Assembly (NCBI RefSeq): GCF_002157835.1
Contig: NZ_CP020809.1
Location: forward strand, 3,038,001-3,102,000
Direction of reading: 5' to 3'
Origin: Mycobacterium dioxanotrophicus
GTDB taxonomy: Bacteria; Actinomycetota; Actinomycetes; Mycobacteriales; Mycobacteriaceae
Length of the DNA stretch: 64,000 nt
Part shown: positions 33,810 through 43,128 of the stretch, one piece after another
Position numbering within the stretch: the stretch's first letter is position 1
Layout: the number at the start of each line of letters is the position of its first letter
Notes under the pieces: model-generated
Seen by the model: only the letters and a program-made list of their open reading frames with translations
Database searches by the model: none
Told to the model about the DNA's origin: nothing
Translations under genes and position numbers: made by a program

Positions 33810-34512
33810 CGATATCGCCACCCATTCCGGCAGCTCCGATGCCATCCCCGGGGTCCACCGCATCGAGACGTCGCCGCGGGACAAGGCGACTCCGATCATC
33901 CTGGAGATGATGCACTCGGTGTATCCCCACGACCAGGTGTTCGGTGAATACTGCACCGTCAACGACTACGTCGACTGCCCGCCCGACGAACTGTACGAAT
34001 ATCTCTCCGACACCCGCTGTCTCGAGGAGTGGACGTACAGCCTGCGTGGTTTCGAAGAGATAGATGAGTCCGCGGACGTGAGGAGCAGCAACGGCGGAAG
34101 CCTGTGGCTGGCGTGGGACAAACTGGGCTCGGAGACCGAGATCTACACCAGGACGGTGGCCAACCCCCAGGCCCGCACAGTCGACTACCACTGCGCGTGG
34201 GATCAGGGCAAGCATTTGTGGATGATCTACCTGATGCGGGTCGTCGACGCGCAACTGGTGCTCAACAAGCCGGGATCGGTTGTGCTGTGGACCAATTGCC
34301 ATCATCCGTTCTATGACCACAACGCCTATCCGGAGACCGCGCCTGCCGGGCGGCCGGTGTGGGTCGGTGACTTCTGGGACATGTTCGGCGCGGGTCATCT
34401 GCTCGAACTGCGGAACCTGAAGGCCATCGCCGAGTACCGGCACCACAATGGGCTGCCCATCACCCCGGACTGGATGCGGGAGTCCAACCGGCACAAGACA
34501 AGTGTCGGCTGA
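33790..34512 (+). CDS. SRPBCC/START-like lipid-binding or cyclase-like protein (cluster gene 2)
   Basis: 240 residues from ATG 33790, with AGGAGG at 33775-33780. The pattern CTVNDYVDCPPDELYEYLSDTRCLEEWTYSLRGFEE is a typical SRPBCC start (strand, helix, then W-T-P-like). WLAWDKLGSETEIYTRTVANPQARTVDYHCAWDQGKHLWMIYLMRVVDA continues the beta sheet, and the C-terminal half has many aromatic and His residues (NCHHPFYDHNAYPE). Such folds hold hydrophobic ligands and in some pathways act as aromatase/cyclases. The role here is unknown; position suggests it handles a fatty intermediate. Confidence 0.65.
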   Translation: MSLPALDDIATHSGSSDAIPGVHRIETSPRDKATPIILEMMHSVYPHDQVFGEYCTVNDYVDCPPDELYEYLSDTRCLEEWTYSLRGFEEIDESADVRSSNGGSLWLAWDKLGSETEIYTRTVANPQARTVDYHCAWDQGKHLWMIYLMRVVDAQLVLNKPGSVVLWTNCHHPFYDHNAYPETAPAGRPVWVGDFWDMFGAGHLLELRNLKAIAEYRHHNGLPITPDWMRESNRHKTSVG

Positions 34513-35546
34513 TGGTGAGGACCACCCGCACCCCGGCCGTCAGCCTGCTCGACATCGCGACCTACCTACCGGAGAACCGCGTGCCCGCGCAGTGGTATGC
34601 CGATCACGCGGAAACCGATACGTTGCGCGACAATCCGATGTTCGCGCCGCCGGAGTACCGCCATCATTCGGCACTCGAGGAATCCAACGTCGACATGATC
34701 GAGCGGGCCGTTTCGGCGCTGACGGCCAGACACGGCCGCGGAATGCCCGACGACGTCGACATCCTGCTGACGCATTCGCAGATGCCCGATCTGCCGATCG
34801 TCGGTGCCGGCGGTGAGACGGCCGCCCGGCTGGGCATCAAGCCCAAGTGGATCCTCGACGTGCACAACGGCGGCTGCGCCGCATTCGTCTACATGCTCAG
34901 CCTCGCACGTCAGCTGTTGTGGTCCGGAGCGGGCCGTACCGCGTTGATCGCTGCTTCGGTCAACGCCGCAGGCAAGATCTTCGAGCAGGATCAGGTCGTC
35001 AAGCTCGCGCAGGCCTCGGTTCCCGGCGACGGGGCCGCGGTCGGCCTGGTGGCACTTTCCGAGCAGTCCCCGGTGCTCGACATCGAATGCCGGTTCTTCG
35101 GCGAGAACGCTGTCGACATGACCCTCGACACCGATCCGCCGCGGAGGTGGTGGGAGGCGGGCCCCGGTCAGGGCTACGTCGGGTTCAACGAGGCCAAGAT
35201 CATGAAGGTGCTCTCGCGCGGCAATCGGCAGGTGCCCCAGGTGGTCAAGGCGGTGTGCGAGCGGATCGGGGTCAAGTCCAACGACCTCGACCTGCTGGTC
35301 ACCAACCAGCCCAACCGGCTGCTGCTGCGCAACTGGGATGAAGCACTTGAACTGCCCCCGGGGCGGCATCGTGACACCTTCGGGCAGTGCGGCAATCTCT
35401 TCGCAGTCGGCATACCGGCCAACTTGGAGGCCGCGATCAACGACGGCGCGGTCAAGAGCGGCGACGTCGTGATGATGGCGGGCTTCGCCCACGCCGGGGA
35501 TTTCGCAGGCGCTGCCGCCGTTCAATGGGGCGGGAGGCCACAATGA
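34512..35546 (+). CDS. KAS III (FabH-like) enzyme with His-to-Asn change (cluster gene 3)
   Basis: 344 residues of thiolase fold. The nucleophile is Cys122 in DVHNGGCAAFVYML. FabH has a C-H-N triad with 30 residues between His and Asn. Here the His position in the NQPNRLLL segment is Asn265, and 30 residues on, Asn295 in GQCGNLFAVG is kept. The His supports decarboxylative condensation with malonyl-ACP, so this protein may instead transfer an acyl group to another carbon, nitrogen or oxygen nucleophile, or be a non-decarboxylating condensing enzyme. It abuts its upstream and overlaps its downstream gene (ATGA). Confidence 0.88.
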   Translation: MVRTTRTPAVSLLDIATYLPENRVPAQWYADHAETDTLRDNPMFAPPEYRHHSALEESNVDMIERAVSALTARHGRGMPDDVDILLTHSQMPDLPIVGAGGETAARLGIKPKWILDVHNGGCAAFVYMLSLARQLLWSGAGRTALIAASVNAAGKIFEQDQVVKLAQASVPGDGAAVGLVALSEQSPVLDIECRFFGENAVDMTLDTDPPRRWWEAGPGQGYVGFNEAKIMKVLSRGNRQVPQVVKAVCERIGVKSNDLDLLVTNQPNRLLLRNWDEALELPPGRHRDTFGQCGNLFAVGIPANLEAAINDGAVKSGDVVMMAGFAHAGDFAGAAAVQWGGRPQ

Positions 35547-35812
35547 CATCTCCTACGGAGCAGGCGCCGAGTCTGACCGCCGTCACCGACGACATCATCG
35601 CGATGATCTCCGCCGAGATGCCGATTCCCGATCTGACGGCGGAATCCTCATTGCTCGACGGCGGATTGGATTCGCTGCGGGTGATGTCGCTGGTCCTGCG
35701 GATCGAGAACCGCTGGGAGATCGACCTGGACGCCGACGACGCCGATGAGCTGCTGACCGTCGGAGACCTCGGTCGCCTCGTGCTGCGCCGCATCGTGGAG
35801 AAGCAGTCATGA
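35543..35812 (+). CDS. Acyl carrier protein (cluster gene 4)
   Basis: 89 residues, acidic and helical. The phosphopantetheine site is Ser44 in LLDGGLDSLRVMSLV. Helix II is VMSLVLRIENRWEIDL and the C-terminal helix GDLGRLVLRRIVE. ATGA overlaps at both ends couple it to the KAS III-like gene and the acyl-AMP ligase, marking it as a dedicated carrier for this pathway. Confidence 0.93.
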   Translation: MTSPTEQAPSLTAVTDDIIAMISAEMPIPDLTAESSLLDGGLDSLRVMSLVLRIENRWEIDLDADDADELLTVGDLGRLVLRRIVEKQS

Positions 35813-37611
35813 AAGGCCCGGACGCCGTAGTCCCGAAGCATGAAACGCTCCCCGCCGCTCTCGCGGCCGCGGCGCACACCGATCTGAGCCTGTTCTTCGT
35901 CAACGCGAAAGAAGAGGACCAGCAGGTATCCAAGGCACTGGTCCACGAGCGGGCTCTGTCGATCGCCGCGGACCTGATGAAACACGGTGTGCGGAAAGGC
36001 GATCGGGTTGCGCTCGTGCTGCCGACCTGCCCCGCGTTCGTCGACTGCTTCTTCGGGGTGCTGTGCGCGGGCGGTATTCCCGTGCCGCTGTATCCGCCGG
36101 TGCGGCTGGGCAAGATGGACGAATACCACCGCAGGACCACGGCGATGCTGCAGGCGGTCGACGCGGCGCTGGTGGTGACCGACGAGCGCATCCGCCGGTT
36201 CCTCGGTGTCGCGGTCCAGGCCGCGGCACCTCGGCTGGGCTGTGTGACCGCATCGGATCTGGGAGGTGCTGACGCCGACCAGGTCGACGTGGCGCCCGAC
36301 GACGTCGCATTGATCCAGTTCTCGTCGGGCACCACACACGACCCCAAGCCCGTGGCACTGACCCACCGCAACCTGTTGTCCAACCTCGCCTCGATCGACA
36401 GTCGTCTCGCGGAGGAAGGGACCGCCACCCCGGTCGGCGTGTCCTGGCTGCCGCTGTACCACGACATGGGTCTGATCGGGAATCTGTTGTCGGCGTTCTA
36501 TATCGAGGCGTCGCTCGTGCTGTTGCCACCCGAGTTGTTCGTCACCACGCCGGCCGCGTGGCTGCGCGCCATCTCACGCTATCGGGGTACCTACTCGGCG
36601 GCTCCCAATTTCGCGTTCAACCTGTGCGTCAACCGGATCAAGGACGAAGAGCTCGACGGCGTGGACCTGTCGTCGTGGAGGGTGTGCTTCAACGGCGCGG
36701 AATCCGTCGTGGCCGCCGTGCAGCGCCGCTTCGGTGAGCGATTCTCGCCGTGGGGCTTCGACCCTCTGGCGTTGACGCCGTGCTACGGAATGGCCGAGGC
36801 GTCACTGGCCCTGACGTTCAAGCCTCCCCGGACCACCTTCAAAACCTATGGCGTGGAAGCCGATACCCTGGCCTACTCGGGACGCGTGGCACCCGGACGC
36901 AAAGAGCTCGTGAGCGTGGGCCGGCCGCTGGCCGGGGTAGAGATCGAGATCCGTGACGACATGTCACGGCCGATGGACGCCGACAAGGTCGGCAGCATCT
37001 TCGTCAAGGGTCCGAGCGTGATGGCCGGGTACTTCGGCCGGCCCGATCTCACCGACCAGGCCTTGCACGAGGGCTGGCTTGAGACCGGAGACCTCGGCTT
37101 CGTCCACGACGGCGAACTGTTCGTGTGCGGGCGCGCCAAGGACACGGTGATCATCCGGGGCGCCAACCACGCACCGCAGGATTTCGAGGCCGCACTGGAC
37201 GGACTGCCCGGGGTGCGTACCGGCTGTGCGGTGGCGGTCGGCTTTGTCCCGGCGGGCGAGGAGGAGGAAGCGCTGGCTCTGCTGGTCGAAACCACCTCCG
37301 ACGCGCCACCCGGTCTGGCCGGCGACGTCTCGAAGCGGGTGTGGGAACGCACCGGCATCCTGGCCAGTCATGTCGAGCTGCTCGCACCGGGAACACTGCC
37401 CCGGACATCGAGCGGGAAACTGCGTCGGCGGGAGTCTGCCAGGCAATGGCAGGCCGGCATTCTCACGGCGCCCAAGAAAGTGTCCGCCATGCGGTTGATG
37501 TGGTACGCGGCCAAAGGGCAGGTTTCCCTTGCCAAGGCCACCTATACCCGTCTGTCCGCCAACAAACGACCGGCTGATCGCGCTGTCGGCGCGGGTGGGA
37601 GGGAATCATGA
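35809..37611 (+). CDS. Fatty acyl-AMP ligase, FAAL type (cluster gene 5)
   Basis: 600 residues. Motifs: P-loop FSSGTTHDPKPVALTHRNLL, FAAL/FACL-type VSWLPLYHDMGLIGNLLSAFY, CYGMAEASLALTF, the hinge region WLETGDLGF and a C-terminal LPRTSSGKLRRRESARQW with the catalytic Lys. The long segment between MAEASLALTFK and SVGRPLAGVEIEI is in keeping with the FAAL-specific insertion that favours transfer to a carrier protein rather than CoA. It should load a fatty acid onto the ACP encoded just upstream, with which it overlaps by 4 bases. Confidence 0.9.
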   Translation: MKGPDAVVPKHETLPAALAAAAHTDLSLFFVNAKEEDQQVSKALVHERALSIAADLMKHGVRKGDRVALVLPTCPAFVDCFFGVLCAGGIPVPLYPPVRLGKMDEYHRRTTAMLQAVDAALVVTDERIRRFLGVAVQAAAPRLGCVTASDLGGADADQVDVAPDDVALIQFSSGTTHDPKPVALTHRNLLSNLASIDSRLAEEGTATPVGVSWLPLYHDMGLIGNLLSAFYIEASLVLLPPELFVTTPAAWLRAISRYRGTYSAAPNFAFNLCVNRIKDEELDGVDLSSWRVCFNGAESVVAAVQRRFGERFSPWGFDPLALTPCYGMAEASLALTFKPPRTTFKTYGVEADTLAYSGRVAPGRKELVSVGRPLAGVEIEIRDDMSRPMDADKVGSIFVKGPSVMAGYFGRPDLTDQALHEGWLETGDLGFVHDGELFVCGRAKDTVIIRGANHAPQDFEAALDGLPGVRTGCAVAVGFVPAGEEEEALALLVETTSDAPPGLAGDVSKRVWERTGILASHVELLAPGTLPRTSSGKLRRRESARQWQAGILTAPKKVSAMRLMWYAAKGQVSLAKATYTRLSANKRPADRAVGAGGRES

Positions 37612-38669
37612 CTGTCGTCGCTGAATCACGGCCGCTGCCGCGCGTCACCAAACTCCCGCTGAACGCGGACATCGGAGCACTGCCCACGGCTGTGGACCCG
37701 ATGGCGTTGTCGCTCAACGAGAATCCATTCCCACCACTTCCGGCGGTGCGGTCCGCGCTGATCGAATCGATCGATGCGGCCAACCGGTATCCGGAGTTCC
37801 TGCCCGAACGGTTGCGCCACCTCATCGCCGATCACATCGGGATCTCCGACGAGCAGGTCATCCTCGGGCCGGGCGCGACCGGCGTCATGCTGCAGGTGCT
37901 GCATGCCATTACCGACCCGGGCAACCGGATCGTCTTCGCGGACCCGACGTTCGAGGGCTACGCGATCATCTCGGCGATGGTTCGGATTTCGCCGATCAAG
38001 GTGCCGCTCAACAGTTTCGGCCGCCACGACTTGGATGCCATGGCCGACGCGGCATCGGAGGCCAAGGTGGTGGCGATCTGCCGGCCGCACAATCCCACGG
38101 GCACCGTGGAGTCCGCGGCGAAGCTCGACGCCTTCCTGCAGCGGATCCCCAGTGACACCGTCGTGCTGATCGACGAGGCCTACGCCGAATTCGTCGGACC
38201 CGACCACCGGATCGACTCGGTCGATCTGGTGCGCAAGTTCCCGAATGTCGTTGTGATCCGCACCTTCTCCAAGGCCTACGGACTCGCCGGCCTACGCATC
38301 GGCTATGCCTTCGGATCTCGGGAACTGGCGGCCAAACTGTGGGCGATGCAGCTGCCGTTCGGGATGAGCACCACCAGCCTGGTTGCGGTGGCCGCGTCGT
38401 ATCGAGCGGAATCACAACTGCGGCATAGGATTCGACTGCTCACCTCGGAGCGGCGCAACCTGCAGTCGCGGCTGCGGGGGATGGGAATCGCCAGTACCGA
38501 GGCCCACGCCAACTTCATCTACCTACCCGCGAACGGCGTCCCGTGGCACGACGTGTTCGATGATGCGGGCGTGCGGGTCAAGCATTACCCCGACGGTGGC
38601 GTACGCGTCACCATCGGCGGAAGGTCGTCAACCGGGGCGGTCCTGACCGCGCTGCGGAACAAGCTCTAG
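37608..38669 (+). CDS. PLP aminotransferase, HisC-like class I/II (cluster gene 6)
   Basis: 353 residues. The Schiff-base Lys is K222 in RTFSKAYGLAGLRIGY. Other cofactor contacts: N162 in CRPHNPTG, D189 in VLIDEAYAEF, the phosphate-binding GPGATGVMLQ, and a C-terminal Arg in GVRVTIGG. The nearest family is histidinol-phosphate aminotransferase, but its place in a lipid operon (ATGA overlap with the ligase) argues for an acyl or ketone substrate. It would turn a ketone or aldehyde into an amine. Confidence 0.9.
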   Translation: MTVVAESRPLPRVTKLPLNADIGALPTAVDPMALSLNENPFPPLPAVRSALIESIDAANRYPEFLPERLRHLIADHIGISDEQVILGPGATGVMLQVLHAITDPGNRIVFADPTFEGYAIISAMVRISPIKVPLNSFGRHDLDAMADAASEAKVVAICRPHNPTGTVESAAKLDAFLQRIPSDTVVLIDEAYAEFVGPDHRIDSVDLVRKFPNVVVIRTFSKAYGLAGLRIGYAFGSRELAAKLWAMQLPFGMSTTSLVAVAASYRAESQLRHRIRLLTSERRNLQSRLRGMGIASTEAHANFIYLPANGVPWHDVFDDAGVRVKHYPDGGVRVTIGGRSSTGAVLTALRNKL

Positions 38670-38678
38670 GAGGCCGCC

Positions 38679-39827
38679 GTGCGCGAACATCAGGTTGTCG
38701 TCATCGGTGCGGGACCCTCGGGTGTCGCCGCGGCTCTGAGCCTGAGCGACAGGGGTATACGGCCGTTGTTGATCGACCGGGCCGACCATGTCGGGTCGTC
38801 CTGGAAGGGGCGGTACGACCGGCTGAAGCTCAACACCGGTCGGCAGACATCGCACATGCCCAACCGGCCGTTCCCCAAGGGCACGGCGATCTTCCCGACT
38901 CGGGATCAAGTTGTCGCGCACCTGGACCATCATGCGCACGAGGACGGCCTCGACCTGATGCTCAGCACATGTGTGGCCAGGATCGACAAGATTGCGGGGA
39001 ACTGGGTACTGGCCACCTCGTCGGGGGACATCAGCGCCCCGCAGATCGTTGTGGCCACCGGCTACGAGCACACCCCGAAGATTCCGGAATGGCCAGGCAT
39101 GAGCACGTACCGAGGCACTGTGCTGCACTCGGCGACCTACCGAAACCCCAAGCCGTACAGCGGGAAACGGGTGCTGGTGGTCGGGGCGGGTTCGTCTGCG
39201 ATGGAGATCGTGCACGATGTTGCCACCGGGGGAGCGGCGCAGGCCTGGCTGGCCGTGCGCACCCCCCCGCACATCTTGTTGCGGGCGCTGCCCGGCGGAT
39301 TTCCGTCGGACTACATCGCCAATCCGCTCTACGATGCGCCGCTGTGGTTGGCCGACGCGGTCTCGCGGGTGGCGCTGCGGGTCGACGTCGGGGACCTGTC
39401 CGAATTCGGCCTCCCGACCCCGAGCGAAGGCGTGTTCGCCCGCGGCAAGCGGCTCGGCCGGGCGCCGGTGATCGTCGATCGCGAGGTGATCCACGCCATC
39501 CGTGCCCGCCGCTTCGAGGTGGTGCCCACCATCGAATCCTTCAGTGAGGATGCGGTTCAGCTCATCGACGGGCAGCATCTGCAACCCGACGTGGTGATCT
39601 GTGCGACCGGATACCACCGGGGTCTGGAACCGATGGTCGGCCATCTCGGCGTCTTGGATGAACACGGGTTGCCGTGCGCGACCGGGCCGGTGGCTGCCGC
39701 TCCGGGGCTGCGGTTCGTCGGCTTCCTGTCGCGACCCGGGCTCATCTCGTTCGTCGCCAAGCAGTCCGTACAGGTCGCCAAGGACATCGCCGACGAACTC
39801 GACCGGGCACCGTCGCTCACGCCATGA
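38679..39827 (+). CDS. Flavin-containing monooxygenase-like enzyme (cluster gene 7)
   Basis: 382 residues from GTG 38679, with AGGAGG just ahead (38667-38672). The FAD motif is VVVIGAGPSGVAAALSLSDRG and the NADP motif VLVVGAGSSAMEIVHDVATGG. The linker VATGYEHTPKIPEWPGM is the conserved ATG-type motif, and VVICATGYHRGLEP is the C-terminal one. Resembles YUCCA/FMO-type monooxygenases that hydroxylate N or S or do Baeyer-Villiger oxidation. It probably oxidises the aminated lipid intermediate. ATGA overlap with the MmpL gene. Confidence 0.9.
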   Translation: MREHQVVVIGAGPSGVAAALSLSDRGIRPLLIDRADHVGSSWKGRYDRLKLNTGRQTSHMPNRPFPKGTAIFPTRDQVVAHLDHHAHEDGLDLMLSTCVARIDKIAGNWVLATSSGDISAPQIVVATGYEHTPKIPEWPGMSTYRGTVLHSATYRNPKPYSGKRVLVVGAGSSAMEIVHDVATGGAAQAWLAVRTPPHILLRALPGGFPSDYIANPLYDAPLWLADAVSRVALRVDVGDLSEFGLPTPSEGVFARGKRLGRAPVIVDREVIHAIRARRFEVVPTIESFSEDAVQLIDGQHLQPDVVICATGYHRGLEPMVGHLGVLDEHGLPCATGPVAAAPGLRFVGFLSRPGLISFVAKQSVQVAKDIADELDRAPSLTP

Positions 39828-42130
39828 CGCGCGTCGCCCGGCTCGCCATGGCCGCGCCCCGGCGAGTCATCGCGGTCGCGCTGCTGGTGATGCTCGGCTG
39901 CGCGGTGTTCGGTGTTCCGGTGGCAAAACATTTGTCCGGCGGGGGATTCCGGGACCCCGGTTCCGAATCATCGTGGGCCTCGGCCGTGTTGGCCGACACG
40001 TTCCACCAGCCCGACATGCAGTTCCTCGTCACGCTGAGCGACCCAAAAGGAATCGACAGTTCCCGGGCCAGGGCAGTAGGAACCGATATCACCGCGCGGC
40101 TGAAGGAATCGCCCTACGTCGCCCACGTGGAATCGCCGTGGAATACCGCGCCGCAGAACGCCGCTCAGTTCACCAGCACCGACGGCAAGACCGCATTGAT
40201 CGTCGCCGGTCTGAGCGGGGGCGAGACCAACGCGCCGACCTACGCCAAGGAACTGACCGACCAGCTCGCCCACGACCGTGACGGTGTCACGGTGCGGGCG
40301 GGGGGCTCGGCGACCGTGTACGCACAGATCAATGAGCAGACCGAGAACGACCTGTCGCTGATGGAGTCCATCGCGATACCCATGAGCTTCCTGGTGCTGG
40401 TCTGGGTGTTCGGCGGGCTGGTCGCGGCGGTGCTGCCACTGGCCGTCGGGGCGATGGCGATCTTCGGGGCCATGGCGGTGCTGCGGGCCATCACGTTCGT
40501 GACCGACGTGTCGATCTTCGCGCTCAACCTCGCGGTCGCGATGGGGCTGGCGCTGGCCATCGACTACACGCTGCTGCTGTTGAGCCGATACCGCGACGAG
40601 TTGGCCGACGGACATTCCCGCGACGACGCGTTGGTGCGGACCATGTCGACGGCCGGGCGCACGGTGATGTTCTCCGCGCTGATCGTCGGCCTGTCGATGC
40701 TGCCGATGGCGTTGTTCCCGATGTACTTCCTCAAATCGTTCGCCTATGCCGGTGTCGCGGTGGTGGCCTTTGCGGCGTGCGCGGCCCTCGTCGTCACACC
40801 CGCGGCCATCGCGCTGCTGGGAGCGCGGCTGGACTCCTTCGACGTCCGCCGGTTGGTGCGGCGGATCCTGCGGCGGCCCGACCCAGTGCACCTGCCCGTC
40901 GAGCAGATGTTCTGGTACCGCAGCACCAAGGCGATCATCCGTCGGGCCGTCCCCGTCGGTCTCGTCGTCACCGCGTTGCTGCTCGCGCTCGGTGCACCGT
41001 TCCTCGGAGTGCGCTGGGGTTTCCCCGACGACCGCGTACTACCCACGTCGACCACCGCCCGTCAGGTGGGCGACCAGCTACGGACCGACTTCGCCACCGA
41101 TTCGGCGAACAACATCAGCGTCGTGGTGCCGCATGTCACCGGTGTCAGCCCCACCGAACTTGGCCGCTACGCCTCCGCGCTGTCCTCCGTCGCCGATGTG
41201 TCCTGGGTCTCCTCGCCCGTCGGGATGTTCAAGGGCGGCCATCAGGTGGGTCCCGGCGCCGAGGGCACCACGGCCGACGGGACGACCTATCTGACCGTGG
41301 CCAGCACGGCGCCACTGTTCTCCGACGCCTCCACCACCCAACTCGATCGGCTCCACGCGGTGCCCGGGCCGGGTGGCCGCGGTGCCTTGCTGACCGGCAC
41401 CGCTGCGATCAACCGGGACATCGTCGCTGCGGTCACCTCGGGGCTGCCGAAGGTGCTGGTCCTGATCGCCGTGACGAGCTTTGTGCTGTTGTTCCTGCTG
41501 ACCGGCAGCATCGTGCTGCCGCTCAAGACGTTGGTGCTCAACGTGCTGTCCCTGACGGCCGCGTTCGGTGCGCTGGTGTGGATCTTCCAGGACGGCCATC
41601 TCGGCGCGCTCGGCACGACGGCCACCGGAACTCTGGCCGCCAACATGCCGGTCCTGCTGTTCTGCATCACATTCGGGCTGTCCATGGACTACGAGGTGTT
41701 CCTCATCTCGCGGATCCGCGAGTACTGGTTGGCCTCCGGTCATCCCGACGACGGCCAAGCCCTGGAATCCGCGCGGGTGCGTACCGACGAGGCCGTTGCC
41801 AAGGGCTTGGCCCATACGGGCCGCGTGATCACCGCCGCGGCGGTCATCATGTCGATCTCCTTCGCCGCCTTGATGGCCGCGCAGGTGTCGTTCATGCGGA
41901 TGTTCGGTGTCGGGCTGACCATCGCGGTGTTGATGGACGCGACGCTGGTCCGGCTGATCCTGGTGCCCGCGTTCATGCATGTGATGGGCGGGGTGAACTG
42001 GTGGGCGCCGGGCCCGCTGGCCCGGCTGCACAAGCGCATCGGCATCAGCGAGGAGGGCGGTGCCAGCTCCGCGAAGGGGCGCCACCGGGCCGCGGACTCC
42101 GATCGTCCGGCCGAACCGGTGCAGGCTTGA
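39824..42130 (+). CDS. MmpL-family RND lipid exporter (cluster gene 8)
   Basis: 768 residues from ATG 39824. Topology of MmpL proteins: one N-terminal helix, a periplasmic domain, helices 2-6, a second periplasmic domain and helices 8-12. The proton-relay Asp-Tyr pairs are visible in ALAIDYTLLLLSRYRDE and GLSMDYEVFLISRIREY. It is shorter than the large MmpLs and lacks their long C-terminal domain. It likely exports the product of the seven preceding genes; no MmpS gene is present. Confidence 0.93.
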   Translation: MTRVARLAMAAPRRVIAVALLVMLGCAVFGVPVAKHLSGGGFRDPGSESSWASAVLADTFHQPDMQFLVTLSDPKGIDSSRARAVGTDITARLKESPYVAHVESPWNTAPQNAAQFTSTDGKTALIVAGLSGGETNAPTYAKELTDQLAHDRDGVTVRAGGSATVYAQINEQTENDLSLMESIAIPMSFLVLVWVFGGLVAAVLPLAVGAMAIFGAMAVLRAITFVTDVSIFALNLAVAMGLALAIDYTLLLLSRYRDELADGHSRDDALVRTMSTAGRTVMFSALIVGLSMLPMALFPMYFLKSFAYAGVAVVAFAACAALVVTPAAIALLGARLDSFDVRRLVRRILRRPDPVHLPVEQMFWYRSTKAIIRRAVPVGLVVTALLLALGAPFLGVRWGFPDDRVLPTSTTARQVGDQLRTDFATDSANNISVVVPHVTGVSPTELGRYASALSSVADVSWVSSPVGMFKGGHQVGPGAEGTTADGTTYLTVASTAPLFSDASTTQLDRLHAVPGPGGRGALLTGTAAINRDIVAAVTSGLPKVLVLIAVTSFVLLFLLTGSIVLPLKTLVLNVLSLTAAFGALVWIFQDGHLGALGTTATGTLAANMPVLLFCITFGLSMDYEVFLISRIREYWLASGHPDDGQALESARVRTDEAVAKGLAHTGRVITAAAVIMSISFAALMAAQVSFMRMFGVGLTIAVLMDATLVRLILVPAFMHVMGGVNWWAPGPLARLHKRIGISEEGGASSAKGRHRAADSDRPAEPVQA

Positions 42131-42258
42131 TCCGCACGTTGACCGCGGGTCGACCCGGTACAGACGCGTCGCAACGTTAAACTTGCCCGGATGTTCGCCA
42201 AGTGTGGGTTGCCCGGCCTGTGGTGGCCGCGCATACAGCGCTTGCGTGAGGAGCCGAA

Positions 42259-43128
42259 GTGACCGACGGCGACGGACACGACCCACTACCTGAGCTGGGC
42301 CTGACCGGACGGCCGTCGCGCACCATTCCCGAGCCACTGCCCCGCACCAGCCATGGTCCGGCCAAGGTCATCGCGATGTGCAACCAGAAGGGCGGGGTCG
42401 GCAAGACCACCTCGACCATCAACCTGGGCGCCAGCCTGGCCGAATACGGCCGCCGGGTCCTGTTGGTGGATCTCGACCCGCAGGGAGCGCTGTCGGCGGG
42501 CCTGGGTGTGCCGCACTACGAACTCGACAACACCGTGCACAACCTGCTGGTCGAACCGCGGGTCTCCATCGACCAGGTGCTCATCAAGACCCGGGTCAGT
42601 GGCCTTGACCTGGTCCCCAGCAATATCGACCTGTCGGCCGCCGAGATCCAGCTCGTCAACGAGGTGGGCCGCGAACAGTCCCTGGCGCGGGCGCTCTATC
42701 CGGTGCTGGACCGCTACGACTATGTGCTCATCGACTGCCAGCCGTCGCTGGGTTTGCTCACGGTCAACGGCCTGGCCTGTGCGGACGGTGTGATCATCCC
42801 CACCGAATGCGAGTACTTCTCGCTGCGCGGGCTGGCGTTGCTCACCGACACCGTGGACAAGGTGCACGACCGGCTCAACCCGCGGCTGCGGATCAGCGGC
42901 ATCCTCGTCACCCGCTACGACCCGCGCACGGTCAACGCCCGCGAGGTGATGGCCCGTGTCGTCGAGCGCTTCGGCGACCTGGTGTTCGACACCGTCATCA
43001 CCCGCACCGTGCGTTTCCCCGAGACCAGCGTCGCCGGCGAGCCGATCACCACGTGGGCACCGAAGTCCGGCGGGGCGGCGGCCTACCGCGCGCTTGCCGC
43101 CGAAGTCATCCATCGGTTCGGCGTGTGA
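42259..43128 (+). CDS. ParA/Soj-family ATPase (Rv1708-like)
   Basis: 289 residues from GTG 42259 with GAGGAG 4 bases ahead. After about 35 disordered residues comes the deviant Walker A CNQKGGVGKTTSTINLG, then LLVDLDPQGALSAGLG and DCQPSLGLLTVNGL. It is the second chromosomal ParA-like protein, directly upstream of scpA/scpB (GTGA overlap), and likely acts with them in chromosome organisation rather than with oriC-proximal ParB. Confidence 0.93.
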   Translation: MTDGDGHDPLPELGLTGRPSRTIPEPLPRTSHGPAKVIAMCNQKGGVGKTTSTINLGASLAEYGRRVLLVDLDPQGALSAGLGVPHYELDNTVHNLLVEPRVSIDQVLIKTRVSGLDLVPSNIDLSAAEIQLVNEVGREQSLARALYPVLDRYDYVLIDCQPSLGLLTVNGLACADGVIIPTECEYFSLRGLALLTDTVDKVHDRLNPRLRISGILVTRYDPRTVNAREVMARVVERFGDLVFDTVITRTVRFPETSVAGEPITTWAPKSGGAAAYRALAAEVIHRFGV

